NCBI GenBank assembly: GCA_900555175.1 | Contig: USJT01000004.1 | Location: forward strand, 1-13,699 | Source: an uncultured bacterium | GTDB lineage: Bacteria > Cyanobacteriota > Vampirovibrionia > Gastranaerophilales > Gastranaerophilaceae | Length of the DNA: 13,699 nt | Direction of reading: 5' to 3' | In this document: piece after piece, positions 1 to 5,760 of the stretch | Numbering within the stretch: the stretch's first letter is position 1 | Layout of the letters: every line of letters begins with the position of its first letter | Position numbers and translations under genes: made by a program | The notes under the pieces: model-generated | Databases searched by the model: none | Seen by the model: the letters and a program-made list of their open reading frames with translations, nothing else | What the model was told of the DNA's origin: nothing

Positions 1-158
1 ATCAAACATTCGAGCCATTCGAAAATGTTAAAATTTGGGCAGAAGATGGCTTAGATGAAATGATTTTAAATAAGAGAAATAAGAAAAAATTAATAGCAAA
101 CAACCTTTTAGAAACAGAAGCAAAAAATGCGGCTAAACGAAAAACTAATAATGACTAA
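1..158 (+). CDS. 3' end of an HExxH-family paralogue (partial, unknown function)
   Basis: Only the last 51 codons are inside the window (frame starting at base 3, TAA at 156-158), so no catalytic motif can be seen. The C-terminal 42 residues align without gaps to the C-terminus of the next gene, with 19 identities by eye. Shared positions include GxxEM, NKxxKKKL and NxLExEA. The two genes are therefore tandem paralogues about 107 bases apart (158 to 266). By analogy with its neighbour the missing N-terminal part probably carries an HExxH zinc-binding motif, but that is inference. The tail is lysine/asparagine rich, like that of the neighbour. Function unknown. Confidence 0.75.
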   Translation, partial: QTFEPFENVKIWAEDGLDEMILNKRNKKKLIANNLLETEAKNAAKRKTNND

Positions 159-265
159 CAAAAATTTAAAATTTAGTCTTACATAAAGTTTTATTAAAAC
201 AACATTATAAAATAAATATTAGCATTTTTAATTATATATGTATTTTAGGAAATGTGGAGGCTAAA

Positions 266-856
266 ATGCAAATAAAACAATGCAGGTTTATATTAAATAC
301 ACTAAACCAAGTTAGCGAAAAAAATAAATTACCTGTAAAACCTAAAATTCATACAACGATATTTTTAGATAATTCCGCCGCAGAAGCAAATCCATACACT
401 GGAGAAATAAAATTAAACTTTCTTTTTAACAACAGGCTTTTTAGACCGTTTATAAAAAGATTAATAAAGCATGAAGCCAAACACATTGAACAATATCAAA
501 TTATTGCACGATACTTTGCAGGAATTGCACAAAATATTGATAACGGATTAAATAACTTTAAAGAATTAATCCTGAAAAAGTTTCCAATGTATAAAAACGA
601 AAAATTTAACGATAAATTTTATAAACAAACTATTGCAAAAGACGGTGTAATAAAAAAAGGACATCCGCTGTTCGAAAAAGCAAAAGAATATGTTAAAGCA
701 TTAAGACAATATCCTGACATGTCCCCGTTTAATGATTTGGAAGTTTTGAGCGAAAAAGGGGTTAAAGAAATGTTTAAAAATAAATGGCACAAGAAAAAAC
801 TTTATAAATCAAATTTTCTTGAAAAAGAAGCAAGAATGGCTGAAAAACAAAAATAA
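266..856 (+). CDS. Putative zinc metallopeptidase-like protein with HExxH motif (unknown family)
   Basis: A protein of 196 residues from the ATG at 266, chosen because GGAGG at 256-260 lies 5 nt upstream; an in-frame GTG at 254 overlaps that ribosome binding site and is unlikely to be used. HEAKH at residues 69-73 matches the HExxH zinc-binding/catalytic motif and sits in a predicted helix that continues HIEQYQIIARYFAG. The C-terminal motif NFLEKEA (about 183-189) is conserved in the paralogue upstream, and its last Glu (E188) could be the third zinc ligand of a gluzincin-like site (inference). There is no signal peptide or membrane segment, so a cytoplasmic protein is likely. The gene ends 6 nt from the convergent prepilin gene with no obvious terminator between them. 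I do not recognise a named family. HExxH alone is a weak signature, so peptidase activity is unproven. Confidence 0.7.
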   Translation: MQIKQCRFILNTLNQVSEKNKLPVKPKIHTTIFLDNSAAEANPYTGEIKLNFLFNNRLFRPFIKRLIKHEAKHIEQYQIIARYFAGIAQNIDNGLNNFKELILKKFPMYKNEKFNDKFYKQTIAKDGVIKKGHPLFEKAKEYVKALRQYPDMSPFNDLEVLSEKGVKEMFKNKWHKKKLYKSNFLEKEARMAEKQK

Positions 857-862
857 ACAATA

Positions 863-1588
863 TTACCATGGGTAGTCCTCTTTTATCAGCCATCCGTCCC
901 TCATAATTTTTGCAGCACAATACTGGCCAGAACCACTTTTAGAACAATCATTATTAATCTCATCTTCTGCTAAATCAATCCCAAACGGTAAAATTCCCTT
1001 ATCTGATCTCGTAAATATAAATGTATCACGCCCTAGTCTGTTAGGTGGCCTGTGTGCATTAATATCAAAATATATGAAATTATTGTATACTGCATCATCA
1101 GAATTATCCGAACCCCCAGCAACAGAAAAAACAATCAAAGTACCGTCCGACAAAATAACCGGCAGACGATAATTATTTACAAAAACCGAATATTCCCAAC
1201 TAGAACCGTTTATCTTTTTCCATGGATCCCTCCTATCATAGCCGCAATAATCATGGCATACTTTTATTACAGACAAATATGGTCTATAATACTTATTAAA
1301 ATATTCCTCAGCATTTACAGATTTATCATTATCCCAATACTGATATTCCCCGTTATCCTCTATGGCTCTGAGTTGAGCCTGCGACAAAACTGAATATACT
1401 TTTTTTACTTTTGCCGCCATTTCTTGCTTTTGATAATTTTGAATCAATGAAGGCATTGTCATTGCAGCAACAACTCCGATTATACCAAGTGTTATCAAAA
1501 CTTCTGCCAATGTAAATGCAACTTTACGTTGGTTGTTTGGCATGACTAGGTACGTAACACCTTCAGCCAGAGTAAATCCATTTTTCAA
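863..1588 (-). CDS. Type IV pilin / pseudopilin-like protein with duplicated FTLAE prepilin motif
   Basis: The TTG at 1588 gives 241 residues and is preferred because GGAGGG (1593-1598) lies 4 nt upstream; an in-frame ATG at 1600 has no ribosome binding site. The N-terminus contains two prepilin-like motifs 20 residues apart: KNG|FTLAE (cut before residue 5) and KVA|FTLAEVLITLGIIGVV (cut before residue 25). Only the second is followed by the hydrophobic helix (about 30-46) and SLIQNYQKQE, as in class III-type pilins. An ATG at 1543 would give a normal short leader for the second site but lacks a Shine-Dalgarno. The C-terminal part has Cys pairs, a DINAHRPPNRLGRD loop resembling the calcium-binding loops of pseudopilins, and CSKSGSGQYC, all shared with the protein at 5120-5743. 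Expected role: inner-membrane substrate of a type IV pilus/type II secretion-like machine. A perfect consensus promoter lies upstream (1663-1691, minus). Confidence 0.85.
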   Translation of the reverse strand: MKNGFTLAEGVTYLVMPNNQRKVAFTLAEVLITLGIIGVVAAMTMPSLIQNYQKQEMAAKVKKVYSVLSQAQLRAIEDNGEYQYWDNDKSVNAEEYFNKYYRPYLSVIKVCHDYCGYDRRDPWKKINGSSWEYSVFVNNYRLPVILSDGTLIVFSVAGGSDNSDDAVYNNFIYFDINAHRPPNRLGRDTFIFTRSDKGILPFGIDLAEDEINNDCSKSGSGQYCAAKIMRDGWLIKEDYPW

Positions 1589-1662
1589 TTGGCCCTCCAT
1601 TTATTAACTTATATTACAAAAAATTATCAAATTTTAGATATATTTAATTAAACATATTTAAA

Positions 1663-1691
1663 ATTATAACTCACTTATCTAAAAATGTCAA
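1663..1691 (-). promoter_or_regulatory. Consensus sigma70 promoter for the prepilin gene
   Basis: On the minus strand TTGACA (1691-1686) is followed by a 17-nt spacer and TATAAT (1668-1663). Both hexamers and the spacing match the sigma70 consensus exactly. The predicted start near 1656 leaves a leader of about 68 nt before the TTG at 1588. The -35 hexamer overlaps that of the divergent promoter of the gene at 1720. Confidence 0.8.
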
Positions 1692-1713
1692 TATTTATTG
1701 AAAATTATATAAT
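1685..1713 (+). promoter_or_regulatory. Promoter of the small HTH gene, giving a leaderless mRNA
   Basis: ATGTCA (1685-1690, 4 of 6 consensus) is followed by 17 nt and TATAAT (1708-1713). The transcription start expected 6-8 nt downstream falls on the ATG at 1720. No Shine-Dalgarno precedes that ATG. The -35 element overlaps the opposite-strand TTGACA at 1686-1691. Confidence 0.6.
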
Positions 1714-1719
1714 AATAGA

Positions 1720-1935
1720 ATGGGTGTAAGAGAAGATTTAAAAATACTGCTTGTAAAAGAAAAAATGACATTAACAGAACTTGCGAAATATGCATCGGAA
1801 ATATCTGGGAAAAAATATACGGTACATGGATTATCACAAAAAATGGTAAATAGCTCTATGAAATATGACGAAATGAAATTTCTTGCAAAAATAATGGGTT
1901 ATGATATAAAGTTTGAAAAACAAAACGAAAATTAA
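1720..1935 (+). CDS. Small helix-turn-helix-like (XRE-type) protein
   Basis: A protein of 71 residues, mostly predicted helical. The stretch MTLTELAKYASEISGKKYTV followed by HGLSQKMVNSSMKYDEMKFLAKIMGY resembles a small XRE/lambda-repressor-like HTH: the first helix pair around LTELAKYA, a putative recognition helix around HGLSQKM, and a closing helix KFLAKIMGYDI. There is no membrane segment and no second domain. It is transcribed divergently from the prepilin gene with overlapping -35 elements, an arrangement that often links a small regulator to its neighbour; regulation of the prepilin gene or of itself is inference. Translation probably starts on a leaderless transcript because TATAAT ends 6 nt before the ATG and no ribosome binding site is present. 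A 14-bp hairpin terminator follows immediately. The DNA-binding call is moderate and could not be confirmed by profile search. Confidence 0.65.
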   Translation: MGVREDLKILLVKEKMTLTELAKYASEISGKKYTVHGLSQKMVNSSMKYDEMKFLAKIMGYDIKFEKQNEN

Positions 1936-1967
1936 AAAAGGACTTATTATTTCTAATAAGTCCTTTT
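1936..1967. terminator. Bidirectional terminator between the small HTH gene and HU
   Basis: A perfect 14-bp inverted repeat (1936-1949 with 1954-1967; arm AAAAGGACTTATTA) with a TTTC loop. The A-tract on one arm and T-tract on the other let it work as an intrinsic terminator for both convergent genes. Confidence 0.9.
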
Positions 1968-1993
1968 CATAAAAACAATCTTCAAAAAATTGC

Positions 1994-2272
1994 TTATTTT
2001 TTGTTAACAGCTTCTTTGAATTTTTTACCAGCTGAGAATGCAGGAACTGTTGTAGCAGGGATTTTTAATTCCTTACCAGTTTGTGGGTTTCTACCAATTC
2101 TAGCAGCTCTTTTTCTAGATTCAAATGTACCGAAGCCAACTAATGTAACTTTTTTACCTTTAGAAACTGTTTTTTGAATAGTTTCAATCATTGCGCCCAA
2201 AACTTCAGCAGCTTCTTTTTGAGTTACGTTAGATTTTTTTGCAATTTCTTGTACTAATTCTTCTTTGTTCAT
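1994..2272 (-). CDS. hup: HU-family histone-like DNA-binding protein
   Basis: A protein of 92 residues from the ATG at 2272, chosen because AAGGAG lies about 7 nt upstream; an upstream in-frame start at 2299 would add nine residues and include the ribosome binding site. This is a typical HU/IHF-fold protein. The N-terminal helices are MNKEELVQEIAKKSNVTQKE; the signature GFGTFESRKRAARIGRNPQTG lies at about residues 46-66, with the DNA-intercalating proline of the RNP arm at P63; a short C-terminal helix ends FKEAVNKK. It binds and bends DNA as a dimer and organises the nucleoid. The length equals the usual 90-95 residues, so it is complete. It is monocistronic: a promoter lies at 2305-2332 and a shared hairpin terminator follows. 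HU rather than IHF is chosen because the sequence follows the HU-beta pattern. Confidence 0.97.
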   Translation of the reverse strand: MNKEELVQEIAKKSNVTQKEAAEVLGAMIETIQKTVSKGKKVTLVGFGTFESRKRAARIGRNPQTGKELKIPATTVPAFSAGKKFKEAVNKK

Positions 2273-2304
2273 AATAAAACTCCTTCTCTCTTTGTACATC
2301 CTTA

Positions 2305-2332
2305 ATTATAGCTTAATTTATTTTAAAAGCAA
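2305..2332 (-). promoter_or_regulatory. Promoter of the HU gene
   Basis: On the minus strand TTGCTT (2332-2327), a 16-nt spacer and TATAAT (2310-2305) precede the HU start by about 33 nt. The -10 is perfect and the -35 matches at its TTG only. Confidence 0.6.
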
Positions 2333-2442
2333 GCATTTTTACGATTTTTAACACTTTTGGAATAATAAAACATTTAAATAGAGGAAATTGTATTACAAAA
2401 AGTAATAAAATTAATTAATTTTGGTCGTGAAAAATAAGTTTT

Positions 2443-2451
2443 TGCTATAAT
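2443..2451 (+). promoter_or_regulatory. Extended -10 promoter of the glycosyltransferase-apt operon
   Basis: TGCTATAAT combines a TGn extension with a perfect TATAAT. A possible -35, TTGGTC at 2421-2426, is 19 nt away, so the extended -10 probably carries the promoter. The predicted start near 2458 leaves a leader of about 34 nt before the ATG at 2492. Confidence 0.6.
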
Positions 2452-2491
2452 ATTATAGGAATTAATAACGGGAGTATGTAGGTATTTCAAC

Positions 2492-3904
2492 ATGAAAGAA
2501 AGAATTCTTTTATTCACCATAGTTTTTGGACTCGGAATTTTCATTTATATATTCCAAAGTTACTTTAATACAGTTTGGGGGCTTGCACTTTTATGTACGT
2601 TCATGTTCATTTATGCACTGTTCCTTAACCTTTCATACAAATTTCAAAAACGTAAATTACAAAAATTTCCACAAGTTATTAACGAGAATTATAAACCTTT
2701 TGTAACTGTTATGATTCCTGCACACAACGAAGAATCCGTTATTTCAAATACTGTTTTATATATTTTAAATATGGATTATGAGAATTTTGAAATTATTGTA
2801 ATCGATGATCGCAGCACTGATAACACAGCATCTGTAATAAAAGATTTAGAACAGAAATATGATAAAGTAACCGCTCTAATTCGTCCGATGGACGCATTTC
2901 CCGGTAAATCAGCTGTTTTAAATGATGCATTTAAAATTGCTAAAGGGGAAGCAGTACTTGTATTTGATGCAGATGCGACAGTGGAACCTGATTTTTTAAA
3001 AATTCTTGTTCCTTATCTTGAACCTAAAGATGTCGGAGCTGTTCAAGCAAGAAAAGTTATCCGAAACAAAAATGTAAATCTTTTAACAAGATGTCAAAAC
3101 AATGAATATACAATGGATACCCATTTCCAAGTCGGAAGAGATTCTATTAAAGGTGCGGTTGAACTTAGAGGAAACGGTGAACTTATTAAACGCCAAGCAA
3201 TCGAAGATATTGGCGGTTGGAATAACTACACATTAGTTGATGATTTGGATATGTCAACAAGATTACACATCAAAGGCTGGGATATAAGATTTTGCCCTGA
3301 TGCTATTGTTTACGAAGAAGGTATTATCTATTTAAGACCTCTATTCAGACAAAGAAGAAGATGGTTGGAAGGTACTATAAGAAGATATTTGGAATATGCG
3401 GGAGATGTATTATTCTCAAAAGATATGTCTTTGCGTGCAAGCCTCGATATGACTGCATATATAACACAATTTATTATGCCAGGGTGGTTTGTTATGGAGC
3501 TTTTTATTAGAGGGTTTAAAGTTTTAGCAAAACAAGCACCACCTCACATGCTTTATTCATCAATATTTATAGGATGTGCAATCGGTTTTGGATTTTTCTT
3601 CGCCGCAAGATACGCCCTAAGACGTTATGATTACATGCCAAGACTTGATGCGACTTTTGAAGCTTTAGAAACTTCAGTTTACCTATTCATAATCTGGTTC
3701 CCGCTTGTATTATATATTTGCTTCAAAATCTTATTTATGAAAAAAGATATGAATTGGGGTAAAACTGCTCACGGACTTGTTATGGAAGAAGAAGCAAGTA
3801 TTAAAGCAATTATAAAAAAAGAATTACAAAAAACTAAAAAATACACAAAAGAATATACTGAAAAATACAGAGAAAAATTGAAACAAATACTAGCTGAAAA
3901 ATAA
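2492..3904 (+). CDS. Processive family 2 glycosyltransferase, membrane-bound (PgaC/cellulose synthase-like)
   Basis: A protein of 470 residues. Two N-terminal membrane segments (about 5-24 and 29-48) precede a GT-A catalytic domain. Motifs in order: VTVMIPAHNEE (71-81), VIDDRSTD with D105/D106, FPGKSAVLNDAF (136-147), FDAD (158-161, the DxD metal/UDP site), LVDDLD (248-253, acceptor-side acid), and QRRRW (287-291), the Q-x-x-R-W signature of processive enzymes that couple polymerisation to secretion. Two or three C-terminal membrane segments follow (about 325-340, 354-371 and 394-415), then WGKTAHG and a lysine-rich cytoplasmic tail. This layout fits synthases of beta-linked polysaccharides (poly-GlcNAc, cellulose, hyaluronan type). 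The sugar cannot be told from sequence and no accessory export genes are nearby. apt follows after 24 nt, probably as an operon. The ribosome binding site is weak (AGG about 9 nt upstream of the ATG). Confidence 0.9.
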   Translation: MKERILLFTIVFGLGIFIYIFQSYFNTVWGLALLCTFMFIYALFLNLSYKFQKRKLQKFPQVINENYKPFVTVMIPAHNEESVISNTVLYILNMDYENFEIIVIDDRSTDNTASVIKDLEQKYDKVTALIRPMDAFPGKSAVLNDAFKIAKGEAVLVFDADATVEPDFLKILVPYLEPKDVGAVQARKVIRNKNVNLLTRCQNNEYTMDTHFQVGRDSIKGAVELRGNGELIKRQAIEDIGGWNNYTLVDDLDMSTRLHIKGWDIRFCPDAIVYEEGIIYLRPLFRQRRRWLEGTIRRYLEYAGDVLFSKDMSLRASLDMTAYITQFIMPGWFVMELFIRGFKVLAKQAPPHMLYSSIFIGCAIGFGFFFAARYALRRYDYMPRLDATFEALETSVYLFIIWFPLVLYICFKILFMKKDMNWGKTAHGLVMEEEASIKAIIKKELQKTKKYTKEYTEKYREKLKQILAEK

Positions 3905-3928
3905 TATATAAAGGAGAAAACAAAAAAA

Positions 3929-4462
3929 ATGACAACAGAAACAACTATTGACGTAAAAAATAAAATCAGATCAGTAAAGGATTTTCCAAAACCGGGTATT
4001 ATTTTCCGTGATATTACAACAGCACTAAAAGATCCTGAAACTTTAAAAGTTATGATAGATTATCTTTGCGATCAATTTAAAGATGTGAAAATCGATTATA
4101 TAGCAGGTATCGAAAGCCGCGGATTTATATTTGGAATGCCAATGGCATACAAACTTGATGCAGGTTTTGTACCTATCAGAAAGCCAAACAAACTTCCTGC
4201 AGAAACATATTCTCAAGAATATTCTTTAGAATACGGTACTGACAAAATCGAAGTTCATAAAGATGCTTTTGAACCTGGCGCAAATGTTTTAATCGTTGAC
4301 GATTTGTTAGCAACAGGCGGAACTGCAGAAGCTGCTTGCAAACTTGTAAAAAAAACAGGCGCAAACTTGGTTGGTGTAGCATTCTTAATTGAATTAACAG
4401 ACCTTAACGGAAGAGAAAAATTAACTGATTCTCCAAGAACTGTTTCAATGCTTAAATATTAA
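3929..4462 (+). CDS. apt: Adenine phosphoribosyltransferase
   Basis: A protein of 177 residues, the normal APRT length. It catalyses adenine + PRPP to AMP + PPi in cytosolic purine salvage. Diagnostic sequence: the N-terminal flap region VKDFPKPGIIFRDITT (16-31), IAGIESRGFIFG (58-69), the RKPNKLPAETYSQEY substrate loop (84-98) and the PRPP-binding motif VLIVDDLLATGGTA (120-133). The ATG at 3929 is preceded by AAGGAG at 3911-3916; the 12-nt spacing is longer than ideal, but the protein begins correctly for the family. It sits 24 nt behind the glycosyltransferase and is the last gene before a strong hairpin. Why APRT is paired with a polysaccharide synthase is not obvious, and probably reflects shared transcription only. 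Confidence 0.97.
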   Translation: MTTETTIDVKNKIRSVKDFPKPGIIFRDITTALKDPETLKVMIDYLCDQFKDVKIDYIAGIESRGFIFGMPMAYKLDAGFVPIRKPNKLPAETYSQEYSLEYGTDKIEVHKDAFEPGANVLIVDDLLATGGTAEAACKLVKKTGANLVGVAFLIELTDLNGREKLTDSPRTVSMLKY

Positions 4463-4488
4463 TTATAAAAAAACAAATAAATATAAAT

Positions 4489-4520
4489 AAAAAAATCAGA
4501 GATTTAACTCTGATTTTTTT
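4489..4520. terminator. Bidirectional terminator between apt and the LOG-family gene
   Basis: An inverted repeat, 4489-4501 with 4508-4520 (arm AAAAAAATCAGAG, 13 bp, loop ATTTAA), with further A-T pairing outside. It has a T-run on both strands and lies between the 3' ends of two convergent genes. Confidence 0.9.
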
Positions 4521-4526
4521 ATTTGT

Positions 4527-5120
4527 TTATCTATTGTATATTTGCTCTTTTGTAACTTTTACATCATTGGGCTTATAATTTTTCAAATATTCTATGGCAT
4601 CACAAGGATTTTTAGTAACAAAAAACAATTCCCGAGCAGTACTTGATGCAAATTTCATTTCAATCATTTGCTCAAAAAAAGCAATTAATTTATCATAAAA
4701 CCCGTTTATATTCAAAATCACAATCGGTTTATTGTTATAACCTAATTGTTTTTGGACAATCATTTCTGATAGTTCTTCCAAAGTCCCGAAACCTCCGGGA
4801 AGAGCAACAACAGCATCAGAAATCTCATCCATTTTAGCTTTTCTGCTTCGCATACAAGGAGTTACAAAAAGTTCCACACATTCATCTGTATTAACTCCCA
4901 TATTATGTAATTTTTCAGGCATTACACCTATAATTTGCGCGCCGTTTTCTTTTACTTTACTTGCACAAGCCCACATCAACCCCAGTGAACTTCCGCCATA
5001 AACCATATCAAAACCAGATTTACCAAGCAAATCTCCAAATTCTTCAGCAGCTTTATAATAAGATTGATCCAAATAGTTACAAGAAGATGCAAATACACAA
5101 ACTCGTTTAATATCAGTCAT
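4527..5120 (-). CDS. LOG family protein (cytokinin riboside 5'-monophosphate phosphoribohydrolase-like, TIGR00730)
   Basis: A protein of 197 residues from the ATG at 5120. Its A is shared with the TGA of the upstream pilin-like gene (TGATG), and GGTGG lies about 5 nt upstream; a GTG at 5129 would overlap that ribosome binding site. It is a Rossmann-fold member of the LOG/TIGR00730 group, once misnamed lysine decarboxylase. Motifs: VYGGSSLGLM (40-49), MRSRKAKM (90-97) and PGGFGTLEE (108-116), which form the nucleotide-monophosphate binding and catalytic site. Characterised members cleave the N-glycosidic bond of nucleoside 5'-monophosphates; which nucleotide this one uses cannot be told. It ends the operon at a hairpin terminator. 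Bacterial LOG proteins are often of unknown physiological role, so the family call is strong and the substrate uncertain. Confidence 0.92.
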   Translation of the reverse strand: MTDIKRVCVFASSCNYLDQSYYKAAEEFGDLLGKSGFDMVYGGSSLGLMWACASKVKENGAQIIGVMPEKLHNMGVNTDECVELFVTPCMRSRKAKMDEISDAVVALPGGFGTLEELSEMIVQKQLGYNNKPIVILNINGFYDKLIAFFEQMIEMKFASSTARELFFVTKNPCDAIEYLKNYKPNDVKVTKEQIYNR

Positions 5121-5743
5121 CAAATCCACCGCCTATAAGAACAATCGACTCCAGTGCCTGATTCTGAGCAATCTTTCTTAAGCTCGTTCATACTTTTATC
5201 AAATCCAAAAGGCTCAATTCTCCCGCCATCATAGATATTTATACCGTAAATATCTTTTCCCCATCTGTTTGGCGGCAAAAGCCCGTTCATATCAAACATC
5301 ATCAAAAACCAAACATCAGAAGATTTATCGGTTTTTATATCCTTAAAACCGACAATTGTATTATTCTCAGCGAAATAAAAGTCATCAAAGAAATACAATT
5401 GACCTTTATGCACGCGATTTCCGTTCATATAATGCGGTCTGTAATGTCTTATCGGATAATTATCAGTATTTATTCTCAAATAAGGCTTTACAACAGTAAG
5501 CAAAAGCTTCTCACGCTCTTGAGGAGTTTTTGCTCTGTTCATACTCTTAATCATATCATCTGTTATATGTGCATTTATAACCGAAAACATATATTCAACA
5601 CGATTAAGTTTTTCATTCCATTTAGAAATAAAATTTGCCTGCCTTGAATTTTCAAAAGAAACCGGAGCTATTAGCAATAAAACACCTAACATCACAAACA
5701 ATGCGATTGAATATTCAAGTTTCCAGCGATTTTTTCCTGCCAT
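5120..5743 (-). CDS. Membrane-anchored pilin-like protein lacking a prepilin cleavage site
   Basis: A protein of 207 residues from the ATG at 5743, with GAGG about 4 nt upstream. The N-terminus has a single hydrophobic helix (about 12-29, SIALFVMLGVLLLIAPV) after a basic start, but no G|FTLxE processing motif; WKLEYSIALF is at best a degenerate remnant. The C-terminal region matches that of the prepilin-like gene at 863-1588: DMNGLLPPNRWGKD against DINAHRPPNRLGRD, and CSESGTGVDC against CSKSGSGQYC. The -KPYL- segment before it also aligns. It is therefore likely a pseudopilin relative kept as a plain inner-membrane protein with an exported domain (inference). It lies 17 nt after the PHP gene, and its stop overlaps the LOG start as TGATG, so it is translationally coupled within a housekeeping operon. 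Function unknown. Confidence 0.8.
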   Translation of the reverse strand: MAGKNRWKLEYSIALFVMLGVLLLIAPVSFENSRQANFISKWNEKLNRVEYMFSVINAHITDDMIKSMNRAKTPQEREKLLLTVVKPYLRINTDNYPIRHYRPHYMNGNRVHKGQLYFFDDFYFAENNTIVGFKDIKTDKSSDVWFLMMFDMNGLLPPNRWGKDIYGINIYDGGRIEPFGFDKSMNELKKDCSESGTGVDCSYRRWI

Positions 5744-5760
5744 AAAACCTCTTTTGTTTA

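Noticed and set aside
254..265. GTG start giving four extra residues for the HExxH gene
   Set aside because: It overlaps the GGAGG that serves the ATG at 266.
857..862. Terminator between the convergent HExxH and prepilin genes
   Set aside because: The 6-nt gap and flanking coding ends show no stable hairpin with a T-run.
1052..1393. Plus-strand reading frame opposite the prepilin gene
   Set aside because: Low-complexity Ile/Tyr-rich product, no ribosome binding site, and the minus strand holds clear pilin motifs.
2470..2481. GGGAG followed by ATG-TAG, a possible start-stop regulatory ORF before the glycosyltransferase
   Set aside because: The spacing from GGGAG to the ATG is only one or two nt, too short for initiation.
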